DNA of 30,657 bases from Candidatus Pelearchaeum sp. (GTDB lineage: Archaea; Thermoproteota; Nitrososphaeria_A; Caldarchaeales; Caldarchaeaceae): NCBI GenBank assembly GCA_015520425.1, contig WAQC01000091.1:1-30657 (forward strand), read 5' to 3'. A model generated the notes under the pieces. That model was not told the origin of the DNA, did not search any database, and saw only the letters and a list, made by a program, of their open reading frames with translations. Both the position numbers and the translations under genes were made by a program. This document shows, one piece after another, positions 22,506 through 30,437 of the stretch (position 1 is the stretch's first letter; each line of letters begins with the position of its first letter).

Positions 22506-22787
22506 ATGAAGGACCAGATTGGCCGTATATGCGTAAAGCTAGCTGGGCGTGACGCTGGGGGAAAATGTGTGATCGTTGGCGTGGTGGATAAGCAGACAGT
22601 CATCGTAACAGGTCCAAAGAGGCTGACGAACGTCAGGAGGAGAAAGGTGAATGTTGCCCATTTGGCGTTTACGCCGAAGAAGCTAGATATTAAGGAAGAA
22701 GCCAGTGATGACGAGGTTTTGAAAGCAATACAAGAGGCAGGGCTTGAGCAGTATATGCGCGAGCGTGGTGTTATTTCATGGACATAA
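22506..22787 (+). CDS. rpl14e: Large ribosomal subunit protein eL14
   Basis: A 93-residue KOW-type protein: IGRICVKLAGRDAGGKCVIV, VIVTGPKRLTNVRRRKVNVA and LEFT-like HLAFTPKKLDIK are eL14 motifs. Its place directly before cbf5 is the usual archaeal order. The last codons overlap the ATG of cbf5 by 10 bp. Confidence 0.93.
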   Translation: MKDQIGRICVKLAGRDAGGKCVIVGVVDKQTVIVTGPKRLTNVRRRKVNVAHLAFTPKKLDIKEEASDDEVLKAIQEAGLEQYMRERGVISWT

Positions 22788-23813
22788 CCCCACCATGGAT
22801 GCGTGAGCGCGAGTTATTGGTTAGGATTGACGCCGATACTGACTGGAGCTACGGCGAGAAGCCAGAAGACAGGCCTGTTGAGAAGCTTTTGAAGCTCGGC
22901 GTCATAAACTTGGACAAGCACCGCGGTCCTACGAGCCACGAGGTCGCAGCCACGCTCAAGAAGATGCTTAGCCTATCACACGCAGGCCACGGCGGGACTC
23001 TAGAACCTTTAGTATAGGCGGAGAAATCCCGCCGTCTCAGGCGTGCTCCCCATGCTCCTAGAGGACGCTACGAAGAGTGCGCCAGCAATAATGCACAGCG
23101 GCAAGGAATATATCTGCCTGATGGAGCTGCATGGAGACGTTTCGGATGAAGAGCTTGAGAAGGCCCTACAGCTCTTTACAGGTGATATCTATCAAGTCCC
23201 GCCTGTAAGGTCATCAGTAGCACGACGGCCGCGTATAAGGACGATATACAGCTCACGCATAGTTGAGCGTGATGGTAGGCACGTTCTACTAGAGGTTGCT
23301 TGCTCAGCGGGGACTTACATGCGCAAGCTCTGCCACGACATAGGAGAGTATCTAGGCGTAGGCGCCCATATGGAGGAGCTACGTAGAATCCGCGCAGGGC
23401 CATTTACCGAGCGGGAGTCGGCATCGTTGCTGGACGTCTATTCGGCTTGGAAGGCTTATCGCGAGGAGGGCGATGAGGAGGAGCTTCGGAAGGTTGTGAA
23501 GCCAGTTGAAGAGTGCGTGAAGCTGTTGCCCAAGGTGTATGTTCTTGACACGGCTGTTGACGCTATATGCCACGGAGCAGACCTCGCTGTAGTTGGCATC
23601 GCGCGGGTTGAGTCTGGAATCAAGGAAGGAGACCTCACGGCCATAATGACGCTAAAAGGTGAGCTTGTGGCTTTAGGGATATCCATGATGAGCAGTGAAC
23701 AGATGCTTGAAGCAACCGAAGGAATAGCGATAGACACAACACGCGTAATAATGGAGCGACAGACATACCCATCAATCTGGAAAGGCGGCCTAAGGAAAAG
23801 ACCCAACACTTAA
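22778..23813 (+). CDS. cbf5: tRNA/rRNA pseudouridine synthase Cbf5, interrupted by an intron
   Basis: Catalytic subunit of archaeal H/ACA ribonucleoproteins, also acting on tRNA U55. Exon 1 is 22778-23003 and exon 2 is 23026-23813, separated by 22 nt. Unspliced, exon 1 runs into a TAG after GGTLEPLV. Spliced, it reads HGGTLDPAVSGVLPMLLEDA, the exact family motif with the catalytic Asp at residue 76. The total is 1014 nt, 337 residues, normal length. Other motifs are INLDKHRGPTSHEV (N-terminal), CSAGTYMRKLCHDIGEYLG, the family RIRAGPF, and a C-terminal PUA domain from about residue 250 (PKVYVLDTAVDAICHGADLAV). It is coupled to rpl14e. cbf5 introns with BHB motifs are known in Crenarchaeota. 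Confidence 0.93.
23004..23025 (+). other. BHB-type mRNA intron in cbf5, 22 nt
   Basis: The outer helix is GGCGGGA (22991-22997) with TCCCGCC (23027-23033), 7 perfect pairs. The central 4-bp helix is CTCT (22998-23001) with GGAG (23020-23023), one G-U pair. The 5' bulge is AGA (23002-23004) and the 3' bulge is AAA (23024-23026), and the short inner stem is CCT with AGG. Cleavage after the second base of each bulge gives these boundaries and restores the reading frame, with the Asp codon split G|AT. The expected enzyme is the tRNA splicing endonuclease. Confidence 0.88.
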
Positions 23814-23816
23814 AAA
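23809..23816 (+). promoter_or_regulatory. TATA-like box for tRNA-Ser
   Basis: CTTAAAAA overlaps the cbf5 stop codon and ends about 30 nt before the tRNA 5' end, a suitable spacing for an independent tRNA promoter. Confidence 0.45.
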
Positions 23817-23845
23817 CAGAGTCCAAACAGCATATCACTAGCCAA

Positions 23846-23930
23846 GCCGGGGTCCCTTAGCCAGGTAGAGGGCCGGCCTGGAGAGCCGGTGGCCCTCTGG
23901 GCCGCGTGGGTTCAAATCCCACCCCCGGCG
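23846..23930 (+). tRNA. tRNA-Ser, anticodon GGA
   Basis: The 85-nt cloverleaf folds by eye. Acceptor GCCGGGG (23846-23852) pairs with CCCCGGC (23923-23929). The anticodon stem CCGGC/GCCGG has the loop CTGGAGA, giving anticodon GGA (reads UCC/UCU). The T arm is GTGGG-TTCAAAT-CCCAC. The long variable arm and discriminator G at 23930 are typical of tRNA-Ser. CCA is not encoded. There is no intron. Confidence 0.93.
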
Positions 23931-24454
23931 CGTTTATCCATAGTTGATGACTCTGATTCGCGGTCTGGTGTTTTCTTGTTTCTTAGGTGGTTGGTTATTC
24001 TGTACGTAGCGTAGGGTGTTATGAGCCAGATTAGAGCTAGTGCCGTGTTGAGCGGCGTTATGAGTGTGTATGGCATGGCTTCACCTATCTGGCCTATTAG
24101 GACTGTTATCTTTCCACGTATGTCGTTTAGGCTTTGCGCGTATGCTGAGGAGTTCCGCGGGATTTGAGCGATTATTTCCAGCCGTCTTTCCAGCGTTATC
24201 AAGTCCTCGTAGATTAACGTGAAATTGGTTCGCGAGGTTGGGAATATCCAGACTGGATTCCCCCTATTTGGTAGATATTCAAGTGCGTGGCGTAGATATA
24301 GGCTCATGTCTTCGGCAAATCCCGCTGCCTGGGCCCTGCTTAGATAGCCCACAGCACGTTCAAGCCGATATATGGTATCCAGATAGCCTAGAGCAAGCAT
24401 AATACCGCCAAACAAAAGCCATACCATAATGAAGACTACCCACATCTTCTTCAA
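23912..24454 (-). CDS. Membrane protein sharing the C-terminal domain of the adjacent glycosyltransferase
   Basis: A 180-residue protein of unknown function: a helix at ~5-25, an extracytoplasmic-looking helical region of about 100 residues, a second helix at ~128-150, then a charged cytoplasmic tail. The region from YRLERAV to the second helix resembles residues ~515-625 of the upstream glycosyltransferase. Both have LPxxGNxVWxFPT (61-73 here), then FTLIxxDL, then DIRxxxxxxxxQI. The start is TTG at 24454, in a TTGA overlap with the glycosyltransferase stop and with GGTGAG about 6 nt ahead; ATG at 24445 is an alternative. The stop lies inside the T loop of the convergent tRNA gene, so the last residues (RAGGGI) are antisense tRNA. 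Confidence 0.7.
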   Translation of the reverse strand: MKKMWVVFIMVWLLFGGIMLALGYLDTIYRLERAVGYLSRAQAAGFAEDMSLYLRHALEYLPNRGNPVWIFPTSRTNFTLIYEDLITLERRLEIIAQIPRNSSAYAQSLNDIRGKITVLIGQIGEAMPYTLITPLNTALALIWLITPYATYRITNHLRNKKTPDRESESSTMDKRAGGGI

Positions 24455-26385
24455 GCCCGCTCACCCAACGCGACCAACACACCGATAGAAGAGAGCAGAG
24501 TTATGAAGACAACAACCACACCCGTGAGAGTAATCCACGCGTAGGGCTGGATGTCTCTTAGCTGTATGCTAATAACACCAAGCGCATCGCGTATATCCTT
24601 CAACTCGGCGTGGAAATATTCTATATCCGTCGCCAAGTATTGCAGGTTATCTATACGTTGTATTATTGCGGTTAAGTCTCTCTTAATGAGCGTAAAGTCT
24701 GTTCCAGCTGTTGGGAATAGCCATACTAGGTTCCCAGAATCGGGTAGAAGTTTGAAGGCAGATTTCACACTCTCAAGAATATTATTGAAGGATATGGATG
24801 TGGATGCGCGTTCAATCTCCGCCAAAGCAGCCTCAACACGATAAACATTTACAGCATACACCACGATAAATCCAGCCAGCACAAAAACCAGCATTATAGG
24901 GATGAGAACGGCTGAGTGTATCTTTAGTCGTTTAACTGTTCTACGCGTTATGGAGTGTATTATCGTTAGTATTCCTATATAGAGAAGCGATATTGCGACT
25001 ATAAGCGTTAAGGGCATGAAGCTATATGCCCTGCTATAGAAAGCTAATAAAGCCGCAAAGAGAACATACATTCCTAGAACAATATCTAGAATAGCGTATC
25101 CCTCAAATGGTAAAGCATATTTCTTCCCCCTCCACTCACCCTCCCTTCCCCTTATACCAAATTTGGGAGTCCTGCTGAAACTCTTGTCTCTCTTGACTAA
25201 GGCATGTATTATGGCTATTGAATTATTGAGAGAAATCCCCGTTCCGAAGAGTATTAAGAGAAACACATCCTTGATAAACTGCCGTATACTGTTGTATGCT
25301 TTTTTGATGAAAAAGTGCGACGACATGAGCATGGAGATTATTATGACTATCGGATAGAGCATGAGCCACGCCATCATTATGTCTAGACGTGTTGGAAGTC
25401 CAACCTTTATGACGAAAGGTATCATGATGACCTGAAGCAGTAGGAGGAGCTGGGGAAGGTGGCGAGTTAGGTGTATTACCGCGTGAATCTTCGTTAGAGC
25501 GTTTATCTTAGCGTTCAGTATGTTAGGTATGTATCTGAGGGCTGTCTGGAAAGAGCCAAAAGCCCACCTATACTGCTGTCTCCGCGACGCGTTCATCTGA
25601 ACAGGAAGCTCGGCGGGCGCTTCAAGGTCATCAATATACATCAACCGCCATCCACGTAGTTGAGCACGGTAGCTCAAATCCAGGTCCTCAGCTAATGATG
25701 GAAGCCAGCCTCCAGCATCTTCAATACACTTCTTTCTCCAAACACCAGCCGTGCCGTTGAAATTGATGAAAAGGCCAGAAGCATTCCTTCCCGCTTGTTC
25801 TATCTTGAAGTGAAGGTCTAGGCTTAGAGCCTGGGCTGCTGTTAATGCAGAGTAGTCTCTGTTAAGGTGCCCCCAACGCGCCTGCACCAATCCTATGTCA
25901 TCGCTGGTGAAGTGTTGGAGGGCTTTCTTTAGAAAATCGCGTGGTGGTGCGAAGTCAGCATCAAATATCGCTATAAACTCCCCGCGTGAATACTTTAACG
26001 CCTCTTGTAGCGCGCCAGCCTTATAGCCAGCACGCGACCCCCTCCTTAAATGCATTATCCAGTAGCCCATACTCCTATAATGCTCAATCAGCCTTCCACA
26101 TATCTCGGCGGTCTCATCATCTGAATCATCAACAACAATTATCTGAAGCTTATCCTTAGGATAGTCAAGCATACATACCGACTCCAAAAGACGCTTAACC
26201 ACGTAGCGCTCATTGTATATCGGTAGCTGTACGGTAACAACTGGATAGTCATCTAATTTCTTCGTAGATGAATTACGATATTTGCGTGCTGAGAATATTA
26301 AGTGGAAATACGCTAGTGTGTGTAGTGGAAGTAGTGAGGAGATGGCTAAGAAAATCACCGTAACTGTAAAGTGGAGAAACGACAC
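24451..26385 (-). CDS. Membrane GT2 glycosyltransferase (cellulose-synthase-like) with extra C-terminal domain
   Basis: A 644-residue protein. An N-terminal helix is followed by a GT-A domain: VDDSDDE at 85-91, DAD at 142-144, EDLDLSYRAQLRGW from 233, and the QxxRW motif at 270-274 (QQYRW). These are the catalytic and acceptor-site features of processive inverting GT2 enzymes. Several helices follow (about 310-400 and 430-530). The last ~130 residues form a helix-loop-helix module with LPDSGNLVWLFPT at 547-559 that is not part of GT2 and recurs in the downstream gene. It probably builds or extends a surface polysaccharide or glycolipid; the sugar is unknown. The start is GTG at 26385, with a TATA-like GCTTTAAAG around 26431-26440. 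Confidence 0.85.
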   Translation of the reverse strand: MSFLHFTVTVIFLAISSLLPLHTLAYFHLIFSARKYRNSSTKKLDDYPVVTVQLPIYNERYVVKRLLESVCMLDYPKDKLQIIVVDDSDDETAEICGRLIEHYRSMGYWIMHLRRGSRAGYKAGALQEALKYSRGEFIAIFDADFAPPRDFLKKALQHFTSDDIGLVQARWGHLNRDYSALTAAQALSLDLHFKIEQAGRNASGLFINFNGTAGVWRKKCIEDAGGWLPSLAEDLDLSYRAQLRGWRLMYIDDLEAPAELPVQMNASRRQQYRWAFGSFQTALRYIPNILNAKINALTKIHAVIHLTRHLPQLLLLLQVIMIPFVIKVGLPTRLDIMMAWLMLYPIVIIISMLMSSHFFIKKAYNSIRQFIKDVFLLILFGTGISLNNSIAIIHALVKRDKSFSRTPKFGIRGREGEWRGKKYALPFEGYAILDIVLGMYVLFAALLAFYSRAYSFMPLTLIVAISLLYIGILTIIHSITRRTVKRLKIHSAVLIPIMLVFVLAGFIVVYAVNVYRVEAALAEIERASTSISFNNILESVKSAFKLLPDSGNLVWLFPTAGTDFTLIKRDLTAIIQRIDNLQYLATDIEYFHAELKDIRDALGVISIQLRDIQPYAWITLTGVVVVFITLLSSIGVLVALGERA

Positions 26386-26523
26386 GGCTGACGCACCTAT
26401 AAATGCTGCGACAGCCGCTCACTAACCGAATCTTTAAAGCATTTACCTAAATGTAATTCATCTCAGACAGAGACAACTCTTATACTAGAGCCGAATCGCG
26501 AACTACCTCTTATTCAATTATTC

Positions 26524-26691
26524 TTATTCCTTCTCTTCCTTTGTTTCAGAGCCTTCCTTTGTTGCTTCTTCAAATTCTTTCTTCGCCTTTATCGCAGACC
26601 TAACTATCTGTGGCAGCTTACCCGGCAGCACGAAGATTAGGACTAGCAGGATGGCGATTATGATTGCGAGCTCAAACAGTGTGAACGGCAT
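26524..26691 (-). CDS. tatA: TatA-like twin-arginine translocase protein
   Basis: A 55-residue protein read from the sequence: MPFTLFELAIIIAILLVLIF, then VLPGKLPQIVRSAIKAKKEF, and an acidic-basic tail rich in E and K. One short N-terminal helix, a GKLPxIxR hinge and an amphipathic helix ending in KEF are the TatA/TatB design. It would form the pore-like partner of TatC, which lies 26 kb away at the left edge. ATG at 26691 follows a TATA-like TTTAAATT near 26717-26724, so it is probably leaderless and independently transcribed. Confidence 0.82.
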   Translation of the reverse strand: MPFTLFELAIIIAILLVLIFVLPGKLPQIVRSAIKAKKEFEEATKEGSETKEEKE

Positions 26692-26795
26692 CGTATTCTT
26701 TTATGTTTTTGATGGAATTTAAACCTTGCTTTTTAGTAGTCAGCTGGCCTTATCCGAGCATTTGACTCATATTACAGTAGGTTCTGGGATATTTT

Positions 26796-27284
26796 GTGAA
26801 GCGTCGTGGGTTTGAGCTAACAGCCATAGGCGTAGTCCATGTAGATTTTGACGACGACTATATTCGTGCGCATCCAGGCGAGGTTGAGGGTGTGGTGGAG
26901 GTTTTCCCAGAATACTCCCGCGGATTAGAAGGTATTGAGGAGTACTCGCATCTCTTCCTGTTTTCGTTCCTTGATAGGGTTTCTGAGGAGGATAGGCGCC
27001 TGCTGACGATAAAGCCTAGGCGCCTGCTGAGACTGGGGTTCAGCCCAGAACAGCTGCCCACAATAGGGGTTTTTGCGTCAGACTCACCCGTAAGGCCAAA
27101 TCCTATAGGACTCACATTGGTCAGACTTATAGCGAGAGAGGGGAACATGCTCCGCGTGTATGGTCTAGACCTTTTCAACGGTACGCCAATACTGGACATA
27201 AAGCCCTTCCGCAGCGACTATATGGCCAGAAACTTCAAAACACCTGAGTGGGTCGCTAAGCATGACACGAAGCCGCCAGTGTGA
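26796..27284 (+). CDS. trmO: tRNA (N6-threonylcarbamoyladenosine-37) methyltransferase TrmO-like
   Basis: A 162-residue single-barrel protein of the YaeB/TrmO (UPF0066) family: LTAIGVVHVDFD at the N-terminus, IEEYSHLFLFSFL, FASDSPVRPNPIGLTLVRL with the signature at 97-107, and LDIKPFRSDY near 133. It uses SAM to methylate t6A37 in tRNA. In archaea some members may modify other substrates, so the exact role is inferred. The start is GTG at 26796. It is divergent from tatA. Confidence 0.87.
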   Translation: MKRRGFELTAIGVVHVDFDDDYIRAHPGEVEGVVEVFPEYSRGLEGIEEYSHLFLFSFLDRVSEEDRRLLTIKPRRLLRLGFSPEQLPTIGVFASDSPVRPNPIGLTLVRLIAREGNMLRVYGLDLFNGTPILDIKPFRSDYMARNFKTPEWVAKHDTKPPV

Positions 27285-27336
27285 GCTGGCTGATAACACA
27301 TAATATAGGGGCTAGCTAGAGCTAAGGCGGCTGGAA

Positions 27337-27510
27337 GTGGAAGAGACAAGCCCATGGAGAACAGGAGGCTACAAATGCCCTAGATGCTCATACGAGCTGA
27401 CTATCCCTCTCAAACCCAGCGATGCCAAGACGCGGAAAGTATGGACACTATACTGCCCAAGATGCGGCTTTACATGGGCGTTGGGAAAGCCTCTAGAAGA
27501 CATAATATGA
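27337..27510 (+). CDS. Small zinc ribbon protein, unknown function
   Basis: A 57-residue ORF read from the sequence: GTG start, SPWRTGGYKCPRCSYEL, a short linker, KVWTLYCPRCGFTWALGKP, LEDII, then TGA. Two CPRC knuckles 24 residues apart form a rubredoxin-like or zinc-ribbon fold, with aromatic residues around them. A TATA-like ATAATATA at about 27299-27306 lies roughly 30 nt before the GTG, which supports a real leaderless gene. I recognise no specific family. An ORF in another frame (27384-27575) is less plausible because it lacks any motif. Confidence 0.65.
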   Translation: MEETSPWRTGGYKCPRCSYELTIPLKPSDAKTRKVWTLYCPRCGFTWALGKPLEDII

Positions 27511-27571
27511 CATTCTGTCAAATAGGCTATGGACATATAATCAATCAAAATATAGTAAGAAGGGGTTTGTT

Positions 27572-30322
27572 TTAGCGCTTCCGTACAAATGGCATTACTA
27601 TACCGACTAGCGCCAGTATGACGACGATTATCAGCAGCGTCTGCAGCGTTGATATTGCTGACCGCAGTTCATCCACATCAGCGCTGAGTGTTTCCACCGT
27701 TGACCTAACCGTATTCACGTCTGACTTAACCGTATCAATGTCGCTCTTTGACGCTAGCTGTGTTGTTTCTGCGCGTATCTCGTCAAGCGCGCCTCCCATT
27801 GTCTGGCCCAGCTCGTTTATAGCATCTGCAAGGGACTCGGATACTGCTCTAATCCTGTCTTCAAGGCCGGCCAGCTGCTCGCTGAAGCGCTTCTCCAGCT
27901 CCGCGACCTTCTCCTCCACAGCTCTCACCGAGGGCAGCACTGTGAATGTCGTGGAAGCAACCCGCGGCAGGGCGGCCTCCGCACCAACACCAACTATCAC
28001 CATCTCATAGGTACCTGGCTTGAGCGTGGCGGTAAAGCTGGATGGCAACCTAATAGCGAACTTCCCAGCACCTATTCCTTCAGCATCACCGCTGGTGATT
28101 ATCTCTCCTGAAAGCGGGTCAACTATCATGTATGATATCTTTACGTCGGAGTATGGTGCTCCAGCTAGGCTACTGCTGACTATGAATAGCGCCTCCTCAC
28201 CGACGGTTACTATTGGCGGGAGCTCAGGCGATATGTCAGGCACCTTGGGAGTAACCAGCTCATTCCACCTGTCTGGGCCGTATACATAGTCGCGGAATGC
28301 CTTCATGATTATCTGGTCTGCCGCTGGGTCTGCCTTCTCTAGGTAGTATGGCCCGTTGCTTACGAAGAAGTGGCCCATCTTGTCATACCAGTCGCTTAGG
28401 GCTTTCCACCTTGCAGCCGCCTCGTCAGCGGTTATGATTCCCTCAAGCGGTGGCGGCACATAATTCATAGCCATAAGCTCGTCCAGCGCGTCCTTCAGTA
28501 TGGGTATCGTCGGGCCCTTAGCTAGGTCTATCTGCTCAACACCTAGCTCCTGGGCCTTGGCCTCGCTGAACGCCGCCTGACCGTTTCCGTACACCCAGTT
28601 CATCAAAGCCTGCACATCCCAGGGCGTGTCTTCCCACACATCGGCCTGCGCAGCTATGAACGTGGAGTCTGGGTGCCAGTAGTTTATGTAAACCTCAAGC
28701 GTGTTATCATCTACCTGCTTCACGCCCACCAGGTTGTCAACGAATGTTCTTAGGCCTGGATTTTCAACATTGGGGTCATAGATTTCGCTATTTTCGTTCA
28801 AGACCTCCAGCGTCGTAGCTATTCCGAACAGTATGTCTGCCATGGTGATTGGCTGTCCGTGATGCCAGAGGCCGAAGTCATATGTGAAGGTTACCTTGCT
28901 TGTTGCTCTTGCCCCATCGCCTACATTAACCCACTGCCCCTGCTCTACATCCCAGATAATGGCATCAGAGGGGACAGGTAGCGTTCCGTCTGGTCCCGCC
29001 GTCTCTACCGAGAACTGCGCTCTAATCGGTATATACCTCCCTGTGTGTGGGTGTGGCCATACGCCTGGGTCAAATACGGCGTAACGCACTAGCGCGTCGT
29101 AGAGCCATGTGAAGCCGGCCTCTCCTGGGGCTGTGTTCCAGCCGCTTACGAAGAGTATTCTCTGCGCGACGGTCAAGGTAGAGCCTGGGCCAGGAGCGAA
29201 TAACCCAGGTGCGGTAGCTGCCTGCACAACCCTCGGTGTTCTTAACGTAAATAGAGACCATGCACCACCTATCAGGTCTCCAGCAACGTTAGCTACTTTA
29301 GCGGCGTATGGGAATGGGGTCACTTGGGTAACTAGCCATACTCTAACGCCATCCTTGGTTCCCAGCTCAGTTACCCGTTGTACAAGCTGGCTTCTCTCTT
29401 CAAGCGAACGATAGTCTGCCTGCGCCAGCTTGTTGGCTACGTTAGTGAGCTCTTCTGGTGGCTGGTATACGTTGAAGACAGCGCCGCTTCCTGGCGAGGT
29501 GAACATGAAGGCTGGAAGTGTGTCATCGTATGATGTGATGGCTGTGAAAGCCCATCCCTCGGTGTATAGGTTCCACATGCCCGCCTCTGGGTCTCCTGAA
29601 TAGACTACTTGGAAGGCCTTGAAGCCTGTGGCGTACTCGCGCTGGACTGTGAAGCCGAGCTGTTCTAGCAGGTCGGCTATGTAATCACCTATCTGACGGC
29701 GCTCATCCTCAACTCGTATGTAGAAGATAACCTTAACAGGTTCTCCCTGGTACATCCACTTGCCATCAACAAGCTCGGCGCCAGCATTCTTTAGAGCCTG
29801 GCTAATCATCTCGCGGGCCTTGTCCAAGTCATGCCTATACTTGGCCTCAAGTTTCTTTATGAAGGCAACCTCCCTAGCATAGTCTGGACTCACAGGCTGC
29901 CAGACCGTGTATTGCGGTAAGGCGAAGCCCTTGTAGATGTTGGTAACGATGTAGTCGCGGTCAACTAGTAGGTTGAGCGCTTCCCTTACCTCGCGGATGG
30001 CGAATGGGTTGAATCCTTCCTTGAACTGTACAGGATTGACGAAGAGGTCGTTAACGCCTGCGTAGGCATTTAGTAGATTTACATTTGGCGACTCCTTAGC
30101 GGCGCGCGCTGCATCGCCCTTGATGTACCACAAGTACATGTCTATCTCGCCTGCTTCTATTCTCCTGAACGCCTTTGCTGGGTCTGGCTCGCGTATCATC
30201 ACTATCTCATCAACGTATGGTCCCTTCTCCTGCGCTGCGGTTGGATAGGCGTAGAAGGCCACGGCGAGCAGTAGCACAGCCAATAGCATTACCGTAGTTC
30301 GGAATATAACATAGTTTTTCAT
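27572..30322 (-). CDS. Extracytoplasmic solute-binding protein (SBP_bac_5-like) with swapped halves, membrane anchored
   Basis: A 916-residue protein of the oligopeptide-binding class. Residues 1-30 are a signal peptide (VMLLAVLLLAVAFYA...AAQ). Residues 35-360 match the second half of SBP_bac_5 proteins: YVDEIVMIREPDPAKAF, RRIEAGEID, NDLFVN, EVREALNLLVDRDYI. Residues 380-690 match the first half: HPHTGRYIPI at 424-433, GLWHHGQPITMADILFG at 484-500, and SNGPYYLEKADP at 655-666, followed by FRDYVYGPDRW. Then come an Ig-like beta domain (~700-798), a coiled coil (~800-890), one helix (893-912) and RKR, giving a C-terminal membrane anchor. It would deliver peptides or sugars to an ABC transporter not seen here. 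The start is ATG at 30322. Confidence 0.85.
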   Translation of the reverse strand: MKNYVIFRTTVMLLAVLLLAVAFYAYPTAAQEKGPYVDEIVMIREPDPAKAFRRIEAGEIDMYLWYIKGDAARAAKESPNVNLLNAYAGVNDLFVNPVQFKEGFNPFAIREVREALNLLVDRDYIVTNIYKGFALPQYTVWQPVSPDYAREVAFIKKLEAKYRHDLDKAREMISQALKNAGAELVDGKWMYQGEPVKVIFYIRVEDERRQIGDYIADLLEQLGFTVQREYATGFKAFQVVYSGDPEAGMWNLYTEGWAFTAITSYDDTLPAFMFTSPGSGAVFNVYQPPEELTNVANKLAQADYRSLEERSQLVQRVTELGTKDGVRVWLVTQVTPFPYAAKVANVAGDLIGGAWSLFTLRTPRVVQAATAPGLFAPGPGSTLTVAQRILFVSGWNTAPGEAGFTWLYDALVRYAVFDPGVWPHPHTGRYIPIRAQFSVETAGPDGTLPVPSDAIIWDVEQGQWVNVGDGARATSKVTFTYDFGLWHHGQPITMADILFGIATTLEVLNENSEIYDPNVENPGLRTFVDNLVGVKQVDDNTLEVYINYWHPDSTFIAAQADVWEDTPWDVQALMNWVYGNGQAAFSEAKAQELGVEQIDLAKGPTIPILKDALDELMAMNYVPPPLEGIITADEAAARWKALSDWYDKMGHFFVSNGPYYLEKADPAADQIIMKAFRDYVYGPDRWNELVTPKVPDISPELPPIVTVGEEALFIVSSSLAGAPYSDVKISYMIVDPLSGEIITSGDAEGIGAGKFAIRLPSSFTATLKPGTYEMVIVGVGAEAALPRVASTTFTVLPSVRAVEEKVAELEKRFSEQLAGLEDRIRAVSESLADAINELGQTMGGALDEIRAETTQLASKSDIDTVKSDVNTVRSTVETLSADVDELRSAISTLQTLLIIVVILALVGIVMPFVRKR

Positions 30323-30352
30323 ATCACGCTTCGGATAATATTAGCTATTAAC

Positions 30353-30410
30353 AGGTTTATATTCTTAAAGCGCTTTAAATACCAGAGATTATATGATAGG
30401 CTTTATATAG
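30353..30410. promoter_or_regulatory. Divergent promoter region with 14-bp palindrome
   Basis: Between the solute-binding protein (minus) and the right-edge gene (plus) lie GAATATAAACC on minus (about 30354-30364), a likely TATA box for the binding protein, and CTTTATATAG at 30401-30410, about 28 nt before the plus-strand TTG. The perfect palindrome TTAAAGCGCTTTAA at 30365-30378 lies between them and may be an operator. Confidence 0.4.
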
Positions 30411-30437
30411 GGCTGACGGATTCCGTAATATAGGGTC

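Noticed and set aside
22778..23813. cbf5 as a frameshifted pseudogene
   Set aside because: The interruption is exactly removable at a BHB structure, the spliced motif is perfect, and both exons are fully conserved, so an intron explains it better than decay.
27384..27575. 63-residue ORF overlapping the zinc ribbon gene
   Set aside because: It lies in another frame, has no motif or promoter spacing, and the CPRC frame is far more convincing.
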